Positions 1 through 5,979 of a DNA stretch of 6,197 bases are shown one piece after another. Made by a program: the position numbers and the translations under genes. Numbering within the stretch: position 1 is the stretch's first letter; every line of letters starts with the position of its first letter. The notes below the pieces were generated by a model. The model was not told the DNA's origin. It did not search any database and saw nothing but the letters and a program-made list of their open reading frames with translations. Source of the DNA: Syntrophaceae bacterium (GTDB taxonomy: Bacteria; Desulfobacterota; Syntrophorhabdia; Syntrophorhabdales; WCHB1-27); assembly GCA_003165115.1 (NCBI GenBank), contig PLSJ01000443.1, forward strand, positions 1 through 6,197. Direction: 5' to 3'.

Positions 1-36
1 AATGAGCGCACCGGGAATCGCTGAAGCATCACTTAT

Positions 37-61
37 ATACTTGACAAAAAAAGTAGAACAA
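37..61 (+). promoter_or_regulatory. Putative IscR type-1-like operator upstream of the rrf2/iscR-like gene
   Basis: The 25-bp stretch agrees with the Escherichia coli IscR type-1 consensus, as I remember it, at about 19 of 25 positions. The left half (ATACTTGACA, 37-46) matches 9 of 10. The A-rich centre (47-51) matches 4 of 5. The right half (AGTAGAACAA, 52-61) matches 6 of 10 and keeps the AGT core. The site covers the TTGACA -35 box, so bound protein would block RNA polymerase, which is how [2Fe-2S]-IscR represses its own promoter in E. coli. The adjacent gene encodes a protein of that family, so autoregulation is the natural inference. The A-tract makes some chance matching possible, and the site has not been compared with relatives. 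Confidence 0.55.
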
Positions 62-69
62 TCTAACCT
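41..69 (+). promoter_or_regulatory. Probable sigma-70 promoter of the rrf2/iscR-like gene
   Basis: A perfect -35 hexamer TTGACA lies at 41-46. A weak -10 (TAACCT) is at 64-69 after a 17-bp spacer; an alternative, TCTAAC at 62-67, is closer to TATAAT but has a 15-bp spacer. Either would start transcription at about 73-77, on or beside the ATG at 75. A second possible -10, TATATA at 34-39, has no good -35 upstream. The -35 box is the convincing part and the -10 assignment is uncertain. The whole region 1-74 holds only this promoter/operator. Frame 1 has a stop at 22-24, so the first bases could be the tail of an upstream gene, but nothing supports that. Confidence 0.5.
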
Positions 70-74
70 AGGGC

Positions 75-542
75 ATGAAGATTTCTACCAAAAGCAGATA
101 CGGACTAAGGGCGGTCTTCGACATCGCGTATTACTCCGGGGGCTTATCGACCCAGGTCAAAGACATATCCGCAAGACAGGCCATTTCTGCCCGCTACATA
201 GAGCAGATCTTTCAAAAGCTGAAAAAAGCCGGAATCATCAAGAGCATCAGGGGGCCTTCGGGCGGATACTACCTGGCCAAACAGTTTGACGAAATCAGTG
301 TAGGGGACATCGTCAGGGCCACAGAGGGGAACACACAGCTTGTCCGCTGCACGGGTCCGGCCAAGAACGGCAAAAAACCGTGCGAGCGTGTGCGGCAGTG
401 CGTGGTGCGGGATGTATGGATAGAGGCCACGGACAGGCTGATGACGTATCTCGATTCGGTCACCCTCCAGGATCTTTGCAAGGAGGCCCTTTCAAAGGGC
501 GTGGAGAGAGTCATCGATAAGCGCCTGATCTGCTACATGTAG
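75..542 (+). CDS. Rrf2/IscR-family transcriptional regulator, likely iron-sulfur cluster sensing
   Basis: A 155-residue cytoplasmic DNA-binding protein of usual Rrf2 length. The N-terminus MKISTKSRYGLRA is the family signature and fixes the start at 75. A winged helix-turn-helix follows (residues ~10-70), with the recognition helix in ARYIEQIFQKLKKAGI and the wing IRGPSGGYYLA. E43, which in E. coli IscR governs discrimination between operator types, is present. Three cysteines suited to holding a [2Fe-2S] cluster are C92, C103 and C109, followed by the VVRDVW segment typical of cluster-binding members. Spacing is X10 then X5, longer than the X5/X5 of IscR. Further cysteines are C135 and C153. 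There is no useful Shine-Dalgarno: only AGGG ends 2 nt before the ATG. An IscR-like operator overlaps its promoter. It stands alone here, with no isc or suf genes in view, although genes to the left are unseen. It could sense clusters, NO or redox state; IscR-like is the best guess. Confidence 0.9.
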   Translation: MKISTKSRYGLRAVFDIAYYSGGLSTQVKDISARQAISARYIEQIFQKLKKAGIIKSIRGPSGGYYLAKQFDEISVGDIVRATEGNTQLVRCTGPAKNGKKPCERVRQCVVRDVWIEATDRLMTYLDSVTLQDLCKEALSKGVERVIDKRLICYM

Positions 543-543
543 A

Positions 544-1986
544 CTAGTGCAGCTTCGCCCGCGCCCGCCTCGCCTTGAAATCGTACAACCCCGACTCTTT
601 TAGCTTGGCGATGCCGACGAAGAACGTATCCCTGTTGATGCCGAGCCGTTCCATGACGACCTTCGGCTCCGGCGGCTCGCCGTCGACCCCGCCCTCGCTG
701 TCGAGCTTCGTCAGGTACAGGTAGAGACGGTATTCGGCGGCGGTCAGCTTCGCGTCGATCAGGTGGTCGACCACGGCCCGTAATTTTTCGGAGGCCTTTC
801 CGTTCCCTGCCTGCTTTATTTCCTCGGGCATGTGCTCGACGCCTATCGTCTCTTCCTCGCACAGGATGTAGGCGCGCTCCAGCACGGAATCGAGCTGTCT
901 CACGTTTCCCGGCCACGAATAATCGAGCATGGCCTGGAGCGCCTCTTTCGAAACGGTTTTTACGTGGCCGTGCGTTTCGTTCAGTTTCTTGAGGAAATGC
1001 TCGACGAGGATGGGGATGTCGGTTTTTCTGTCTCTTAAGGGGGGGATGGTGAAGGCAATCACGTTCAGCCGGTAGTAGAGGTCTTCCCGGAACGTCCCCT
1101 TTGCTATCTCCGCTTCCAGGTGCTTATTTGTGGCGGCGATGATGCGCACGTCGAGCTTCAAGGTCTCCTTGCCCCCGACCCGCCGTATCTCTCTCTCCTG
1201 GATCGCGCGCAAAATCTTCGCCTGCATGCCGAGGGTGAGGTCCCCGATCTCGTCCAGGAAAAGGCTGCTGCCGTTTGCCTGCTCGAAAAGACCCGTGTGG
1301 CGGGCGAGCGCGCCGGTGAACGCACCCTTCTCATAACCGAAAAGCTCGCTTTCGAGGAGAGTTTCCGGGATCGCGGCGCAGTTTATGGCGAAAAAAGGAT
1401 TATCCTTTCTCGGACTGTTGTAATGGATGCTCTTCGCGAACAGCTCCTTTCCCGTACCGCTTTCTCCATAGACGAGCACGGTGGAGGCGGTGGGCGCCAC
1501 CTTTCTCACGATGGCAAAAAGGGCGCGCATGCTGCCGTGATCGCCGACAATATTGTCGAGGTGAAACTTGTCGACGAGTTGGTCCTTGAGCATCAGGTTG
1601 TCCTTGAGGAGTTCCACCTGATTGATCGCGTTGTTCATGACCAGAAGGAGCTGGTCCTTTTCCAGGGGCTTTTCGAGATACTGGAATGCGCCCAGCTTCG
1701 TCGCCTCTATGGCGGAGGGGATGGAGCCGTAGGCGGTCATCACGATCACGTGGCAGGGGCGGTTCTGTGACTTTACCTCTTTCAGTATCTCGGTGCCTTC
1801 CATATCGGGAAGGCGGAGGTCCGTCAATACCACCTCGAACGCGCCGGTCTTGGCGAGTTCGAGCGCCTTTTTCCCCGTCCCCACGTCCTCCACGTAAAAA
1901 CCGTCTTTCACGAGGATCGTGGTGACGATGCCCCTCTGGTTCGCGTCGTCCTCCACGACGAGGACCGCTCCCTTATGTGACCGCAT
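544..1986 (-). CDS. NtrC-type sigma-54-dependent response regulator with atypical C-terminal domain
   Basis: 480 residues. Receiver domain (~6-120): acidic residues E12/D13/D14, phospho-acceptor D56, T84 and K106. AAA+ sigma-54 activation domain (~145-370): Walker A GESGTGKE (174-181), sigma-54 contact loop GAFTGA (221-226), Walker B LFLDE (242-246), sensor I ATN (285-287), likely arginine fingers R300/R306 in FREDLYYRL, and sensor II WPGNVRQL (358-365). All key residues are present, so it should be an active ATPase that opens sigma-54 promoters on phosphorylation. The C-terminus (~400-480) does not look like the usual Fis-type helix-turn-helix. It reads as a winged helix: a helix LTAAEYRLYLYLTKL, an acidic/proline linker, then VVMERLGINRDTFFVGIAKL and a basic tail. 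The start ATG lies inside the kinase gene (14-bp overlap) and has a good ribosome site, AAAGGTG at 1991-1997. It is surely the partner of that kinase. The target genes are unknown. Confidence 0.93.
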   Translation of the reverse strand: MRSHKGAVLVVEDDANQRGIVTTILVKDGFYVEDVGTGKKALELAKTGAFEVVLTDLRLPDMEGTEILKEVKSQNRPCHVIVMTAYGSIPSAIEATKLGAFQYLEKPLEKDQLLLVMNNAINQVELLKDNLMLKDQLVDKFHLDNIVGDHGSMRALFAIVRKVAPTASTVLVYGESGTGKELFAKSIHYNSPRKDNPFFAINCAAIPETLLESELFGYEKGAFTGALARHTGLFEQANGSSLFLDEIGDLTLGMQAKILRAIQEREIRRVGGKETLKLDVRIIAATNKHLEAEIAKGTFREDLYYRLNVIAFTIPPLRDRKTDIPILVEHFLKKLNETHGHVKTVSKEALQAMLDYSWPGNVRQLDSVLERAYILCEEETIGVEHMPEEIKQAGNGKASEKLRAVVDHLIDAKLTAAEYRLYLYLTKLDSEGGVDGEPPEPKVVMERLGINRDTFFVGIAKLKESGLYDFKARRARAKLH

Positions 1987-3472
1987 CGGGCACCTTTATG
2001 GTGAAAACCGTCTTTCCCCCGGCGATGCTCTCCGCCGAGATCGTGCCTGCGTGCTCTTCCACCAGCCGTTTCGTTATGGTAAGCCCAAGGCCGATGCCCA
2101 GCTTTTTGGTCGAGTAGTACGGCTCGAAAATCTTGTCGATGTCCTCTCCCTCCATGCCCTTGCCGTTGTCGGCAACCGAAATGGACGTCACACCGTCGCC
2201 GGCCGCAAAGGTCACCGCAATAGTGCCTTTGTCCTCGATCGCCTGGGCGGAGTTGAGGATAAGGTTGATCAGACACATCCGCATGTACTCCCTGTCGCAG
2301 TAAATCTGTATATCTCTCTCGGGCCGCTCGCAGGTAATCTCTATGCCTTCCCTCACCTTGTCCGCCGCCATATACAAGGCATCCTGCATGAGGGCCTCGC
2401 TGCTTACCCATACCTTGTTCAGGGTGATCGGCTTTCCCACGAAAAGAAAATTGTGTATCAGCTCGTTGACGCGGTAGAGCTCCTTCTTGAGGTTGTCGAG
2501 CAGCCTGTTGATGTCGTCGCTTTCCGAAATCCCCTCTTCCGCGAGCCTTTCCTTTATGTGACCGATGGACAGAGAGAGGAAATTAAGGGGATTGCGTATC
2601 TCATGGGCAATACCGGAGGCGAGTTGGCCGATCATCGAAAGCTGCTCGGTCTTCTTTAACTGCTCTTCGAGGTCTTTCCTTTCGGCCAGTTTCTCGACCA
2701 TCTCGTTGAAACTCTTCACGAGTACCCCTATCTCGTCTTTTCTCTCTATTTCCGGTATCTTGACGAGCACCCCCTCGGCGATCTTCCTGCTCGCGTTCGC
2801 GATCTTCTTGATGGGGTCGGTATACTGGTCGGCGAGGATCAACGACGCGATGATGCCTATGCCGAACGCGAAAAGGGTGCTCAAGACCCTCTTGAGGTGA
2901 TTCCTCCTTTGCAGGAACCTGTAATCGTCAAGGATCATGCTGATGTGGATGTAGCCGAGATTTTGGCCCTTTATGGAGACGGGCATGATCACGTTGTAGA
3001 GGCGCTGCCCCTCCTTCTTGCTCTCTTCTCCGAGCCTGGCCGTAATGATGAGATTTTTTTTCTGCGCCACCTTGTCCTGCCCCGCTATCTTCTTCGGGTT
3101 TTCCGTGGTGCCTATCTTCTTCGGGTTCGAGCTCGCGATCACCTGGGCGTCGTCGCTTATGATCGATATTTCTTTTACGCCCTTCCGGTTGAGCATATCG
3201 ACGTAGCTTTTGAGCCTTTGCGTGCTGTCGCCCCTGTACGTCAGCTCTTCCACGCTTATCTGTATCGCCTTCGTAATATCATCGAGGTCGTCTGTCACCT
3301 TATCGATGATCAGCTCCTCGCTCCTTACCGAGATGATGGAAAGAGAGCTGATCGAGATGAGGAGGATAAAAAGAAGGATCAGCAGGAGCTGCGTCCTGAG
3401 GGAGAGACACCGGAAGACGGCCTTGACGTTCGTCAGGCGTCTAATGGCGCGGAAAACCGTTGTTCCAACCAT
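1973..3472 (-). CDS. Membrane-bound sensor histidine kinase, NtrB-like (two-component system)
   Basis: 499 residues. A short basic cytoplasmic N-terminus is followed by transmembrane helix 1 (~28-49), an extracytoplasmic sensor region (~50-194, perhaps a single Cache/PDC-like fold), transmembrane helix 2 (~195-214), a HAMP linker (~213-265) and a dimerisation/phosphoacceptor domain with H290 in SGIAHEIRNPL. The HATPase domain carries the N box NLILNSAQAI (403-412), G1 DNGKGM (435-440) and G2 GIGLGL (459-464). All catalytic motifs are intact. It should autophosphorylate H290 and pass phosphate to D56 of the regulator encoded directly downstream. The sensor region has a twin NPKKI motif 9 residues apart; its ligand cannot be read from sequence. 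The gene starts within the last 40 bp of gltX; no other in-frame ATG, GTG or TTG precedes the first membrane helix, and GAGAGAA lies a few bases upstream, so this start is favoured. Translational coupling to gltX is likely. Confidence 0.92.
   Translation of the reverse strand: MVGTTVFRAIRRLTNVKAVFRCLSLRTQLLLILLFILLISISSLSIISVRSEELIIDKVTDDLDDITKAIQISVEELTYRGDSTQRLKSYVDMLNRKGVKEISIISDDAQVIASSNPKKIGTTENPKKIAGQDKVAQKKNLIITARLGEESKKEGQRLYNVIMPVSIKGQNLGYIHISMILDDYRFLQRRNHLKRVLSTLFAFGIGIIASLILADQYTDPIKKIANASRKIAEGVLVKIPEIERKDEIGVLVKSFNEMVEKLAERKDLEEQLKKTEQLSMIGQLASGIAHEIRNPLNFLSLSIGHIKERLAEEGISESDDINRLLDNLKKELYRVNELIHNFLFVGKPITLNKVWVSSEALMQDALYMAADKVREGIEITCERPERDIQIYCDREYMRMCLINLILNSAQAIEDKGTIAVTFAAGDGVTSISVADNGKGMEGEDIDKIFEPYYSTKKLGIGLGLTITKRLVEEHAGTISAESIAGGKTVFTIKVPDAVT
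3085..3127. repeat. 16-bp direct repeat, 27-bp period, within the kinase sensor domain
   Basis: CTATCTTCTTCGGGTT occurs at 3085-3100 and again at 3112-3127. The period is exactly nine codons. On the coding strand each copy encodes NPKKI, giving two such motifs at kinase residues 116-120 and 125-129. Sequence outside the 16 bp has diverged. This fits an old in-frame tandem duplication in the extracytoplasmic loop, but a chance or selected motif repeat cannot be excluded. Confidence 0.6.
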
Positions 3473-4803
3473 GCTATTCTCTCACGTAGGTGATCTTTCG
3501 GGACCAACCGGTAGAGGTCTTTCAGGGGTGGGCCTTTCTTCCTGCCGCTGATTGCTATGCGGAGGAGCATGAACAGCTCCTTCTTTGAAAGGGTGCTCCC
3601 CTCCTCAAGCTCTTTGAAGAGCCTCTCGAAATCGTTGTGGTTTCCTTCGGCTATCCTTGCCAGGAGCGCCGCTATCTGCCGTTTATCCTTCAGGGACGAA
3701 AGGAAGCTTGCCCCCTCCTCCTCGACGTCGCCGCTGTCGAATATGGCCAGCAGCGGGCGCATCTCCGATAAGGTCCTCGCGTTCTCCCTCACGATCGCCA
3801 CCTTTTCACGGTCCGTCTCCGGCAGGCCCATCCGTTCCGCGAGGGCGCCGGGGTCCATTGCCCGCATATGTTCTTTGTTCAGCCACAACAGCTTCTCCAT
3901 ATCGAACAGGACGTCCGACGACGAGAAAGACTCCAAGGAGAATGTTTCTCTCAGGCTGTCGCTGCCCATGAACTCGCTCTCCGTTTTCCTGCCGATAATG
4001 GCCAGATAGTTCATCATGGCCTCCGGAAGGATGCCCAGGGCCCTGAACTCGGCCACCGTCGTGGCGCCGTGCCTCTTACTTAACGGCTTCCTGTCGCCGC
4101 CCATGAGCAGCGAGTGGTGGGCGTATGCGGGCGGCTCGTGCCCGAAGGCGAGAAAGAGCATAATCTGCTTGGGCGTGTTAGAGAGATGATCGGAACCCCT
4201 GACGACGTGGGTGACATCCATCAAAAGATCGTCCACCGCGGCGGCGAAATTGTAAGAGGCCACCCCGTCCGCCCTCATGATGATAAAATCATCCACATGG
4301 TCGGCGGGAAATTCCATCTCCCCGTGGATCACGTCCCTAAAGGCGATCTTTCTCTCGAGCGATTTGAACCTGAGCACAAAGGGCAACCCTCGCGCCTCAA
4401 GCCCCCTCACGGTTTCCGCGGACAGGTTCCTGCAGTTTCGGCTGTACCTCGGCGGTATCTTCAGAAGCTGCGCATGGGCCCGGGCCTTTTCCAGCTCTTC
4501 TTTCGAGCAGAAACACTTGTAGGCGAGACCTTTATCGAGGAGCTTACCGGCGTAAGTCCGGTAAATATCGAGCCTTTCCGACTGCCGGTACGGCCCCTCA
4601 TCGGGTGTAAGACCGAGCCAGCGCAAATCGTCCAGGATGGCGTCTTCGAAGAGAGTTTCCGACCGCTCCAGGTCGGTATCCTCTATTCTCAGGATAAAGC
4701 GGCCCCTGTTATGCCGGGCAAAGAGGTAGTTAAGGACGGCCGTCCTTCCGTTGCCCACGTGCAGGTTTCCCGTGGGGCTGGGTGCAAAACGTACCCTTAC
4801 CAT
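3433..4803 (-). CDS. gltX: Glutamate--tRNA ligase (GluRS)
   Basis: 456 residues, at the short end of the bacterial GluRS range (about 465-490). It is a cytoplasmic class I synthetase that attaches glutamate to tRNA-Glu; whether it also charges tRNA-Gln for the GatCAB route cannot be read here. The Rossmann catalytic domain opens with RFAPSPTGNLHVGN (HIGH-class motif HVGN, 15-18), then RFILRIEDTDLERS. A CxC...C zinc-type motif is seen at C97, C99 and C124; the fourth ligand position, His127 in E. coli, appears to be Asn126. The KMSKS-class loop is KPLSKRHGAT (PLSKR, 240-244). Helical anticodon-binding domains follow from ~310. The usual LGW segment after the KMSKS region reads IIGRKTESEF, without the tryptophan. 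The ATG lies 12 bp after ispF, whose stop codon overlaps AGGATG upstream of the start. It follows ispF as in Bacillus. Its last 40 bp overlap the kinase start. Confidence 0.95.
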   Translation of the reverse strand: MVRVRFAPSPTGNLHVGNGRTAVLNYLFARHNRGRFILRIEDTDLERSETLFEDAILDDLRWLGLTPDEGPYRQSERLDIYRTYAGKLLDKGLAYKCFCSKEELEKARAHAQLLKIPPRYSRNCRNLSAETVRGLEARGLPFVLRFKSLERKIAFRDVIHGEMEFPADHVDDFIIMRADGVASYNFAAAVDDLLMDVTHVVRGSDHLSNTPKQIMLFLAFGHEPPAYAHHSLLMGGDRKPLSKRHGATTVAEFRALGILPEAMMNYLAIIGRKTESEFMGSDSLRETFSLESFSSSDVLFDMEKLLWLNKEHMRAMDPGALAERMGLPETDREKVAIVRENARTLSEMRPLLAIFDSGDVEEEGASFLSSLKDKRQIAALLARIAEGNHNDFERLFKELEEGSTLSKKELFMLLRIAISGRKKGPPLKDLYRLVPKDHLRERIAWLEQRFSAPLDA

Positions 4804-4815
4804 GTGGCCCCCATC

Positions 4816-5283
4816 CTATTCGAGGAGGCAGACGGCGAAAGATTCAATCCCCTCTCTCCTCCCGGTGAAGCCCATGCCCTCGGTCGTCTTGCCCTTGACG
4901 CTCACTCTTGTCGCGTCCACCGCCATGATGCGGGCGATACTCGCCCTCATTTCCTCTCTGTATTGCCTTATCTTTGGCGCCTCGCACACGATGACCGCGT
5001 CCACGTTGACGATCTCGTAGCCCCCCACCCTCGCGAGCTCGACGGAACGCGCGAGGATCCGGCTGCTTTCTATGCCTTCGATGCCCTTGTCCGTATTAGG
5101 GAAATGCTCGCCTATGTCGCCCGCGCCGGCCGCGCCCAATATCGCGTCGCTGATCGCATGAAGCAGTACGTCTCCGTCCGAGTGGCCGAGCAGGCCGAAC
5201 TCATGGGCAATGCGCAGCCCGCCGAGGAACAACGGTCTGCCCGCGACGAATGCATGCGCGTCGTAACCGAGACCGACCCTCAT
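4816..5283 (-). CDS. ispF: 2-C-methyl-D-erythritol 2,4-cyclodiphosphate synthase
   Basis: 155 residues, the normal length for stand-alone IspF. It converts CDP-methylerythritol 2-phosphate to methylerythritol 2,4-cyclodiphosphate with release of CMP, the fifth step of the MEP isoprenoid pathway, as a trimer with an active-site divalent metal. Metal ligands D8, H10 (GYDAH) and H42 (GDVLLHAISDAILGA) are at the same positions as in E. coli. The GHSDGD motif (34-39) and the C-terminal KTTEGMGFTGRREGI segment, which closes the CDP site, are also present. The start ATG overlaps the ispD stop by 4 bp (ATGA), and AAAGGAAA at 5287-5294 is a good ribosome site inside ispD. This indicates translational coupling of consecutive pathway enzymes that are fused into one protein in some other bacteria. 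Confidence 0.97.
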   Translation of the reverse strand: MRVGLGYDAHAFVAGRPLFLGGLRIAHEFGLLGHSDGDVLLHAISDAILGAAGAGDIGEHFPNTDKGIEGIESSRILARSVELARVGGYEIVNVDAVIVCEAPKIRQYREEMRASIARIMAVDATRVSVKGKTTEGMGFTGRREGIESFAVCLLE

Positions 5284-5978
5284 GCATTTCCTTTGAGCTG
5301 CGCAAGTATCCCCCTGGCAATGAGCAAATCTTCGGGGGTCGTTATCTTGATGTTGTAGGGGGAGCCCTCGATCACCTTGACCTTCTTGCCCAGGTACTCT
5401 ATGAAGGTCGAGTCGTCATAGCCGCAGAGCTTCTTCGCCATGCCTTCCCTGTAGGCCTTCGCGATCAGGTCATACTTGAACGTCTGGGGCGTCTGGATGT
5501 GCCAAAGGGAATCCCTCTCCAGGGTCTTCATGACAAACCCTTCCTTCGAGATCACCTTGATCGTATCGCGCGCGGGAATCGCGGGGACGACGGCGTCGAA
5601 CATCTCCATCAGGCATATCGATTTTTCCACGAAGGCAGGCGACACGAACGGCCGGGCGGCGTCATGAACGATGACCACGTCGCAGGACTCGTCTATCGCC
5701 TCGATCCCGTTCCGCACGGAATCCTGTCTGAGCCGGCCGCCGATGACGAGCTTCAATATCTTGCTGAAGTGGTAGGTCTCGAGGATCTGCTCCTGTATGA
5801 GAGGCAGGTCCCGATGGTTTACCACCAGGTAGATGCCGTCGACGGGTCTGCACTCCTGGAATATTTGCAGCGTGTGCACGAGGATGGGCCTGTTGTCGAG
5901 GAGAAGAAACTGTTTGCTGGTGGAAGAGCCCATGCGCTTGCCCGCCCCGCCGGCAAGGACTATCGCCAAAGTTCTCAT
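5280..5978 (-). CDS. ispD: 2-C-methyl-D-erythritol 4-phosphate cytidylyltransferase
   Basis: 232 residues, typical for IspD. It joins methylerythritol 4-phosphate to CTP, giving CDP-methylerythritol and pyrophosphate, the third MEP-pathway step, in the cytoplasm. The N-terminal nucleotide-binding signature AIVLAGGAGKRMGSSTSKQF (residues 5-24) holds the conserved R15 and K22. HDAARPFVSP (105-114) is the family signature, followed by PARDTIK (135-141), TPQTF (163-167), the DDSTFIEYLG region (~188-197) and the C-terminal GSPYNIKITTPEDL with conserved K211. Nothing is missing. The ATG lies 1 bp after the stop of the PIN/TRAM gene, and GAGGT at 5983-5987 overlapping that stop region serves as the ribosome site. 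The family has relatives acting on other sugars (TarI type), but the adjacent ispF makes IspD secure. Confidence 0.97.
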   Translation of the reverse strand: MRTLAIVLAGGAGKRMGSSTSKQFLLLDNRPILVHTLQIFQECRPVDGIYLVVNHRDLPLIQEQILETYHFSKILKLVIGGRLRQDSVRNGIEAIDESCDVVIVHDAARPFVSPAFVEKSICLMEMFDAVVPAIPARDTIKVISKEGFVMKTLERDSLWHIQTPQTFKYDLIAKAYREGMAKKLCGYDDSTFIEYLGKKVKVIEGSPYNIKITTPEDLLIARGILAQLKGNA

Positions 5979-5979
5979 G

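Noticed and set aside
2..289. A + strand open frame overlapping the start of the rrf2-like gene
   Set aside because: Out of frame with the well-supported Rrf2 protein, with no family resemblance and no upstream signals in view.
486..500. Perfect inverted repeat GCCCTTT-C-AAAGGGC as a terminator
   Set aside because: It lies inside the rrf2-like coding sequence, has a minimal loop and no T-run on either side, so it is not a credible intrinsic terminator.
1120..1770. A 216-codon + strand open frame opposite the response regulator
   Set aside because: Shadow of the AAA+ and receiver coding region; its residue pattern shows no domain and no ribosome site stands out.
1988..2001. GGCAC followed by TGGT, a possible sigma-54 -24/-12 element near the kinase/regulator junction
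   Set aside because: The -12 element lacks the TTGC core and it would read rightward, away from any gene it could serve.
4114..5358. A 414-codon open frame on the + strand opposite gltX, ispF and part of ispD
   Set aside because: It lies antisense to three clearly recognisable enzyme genes, has no recognisable domain, and such open frames are expected opposite GC-rich coding DNA.
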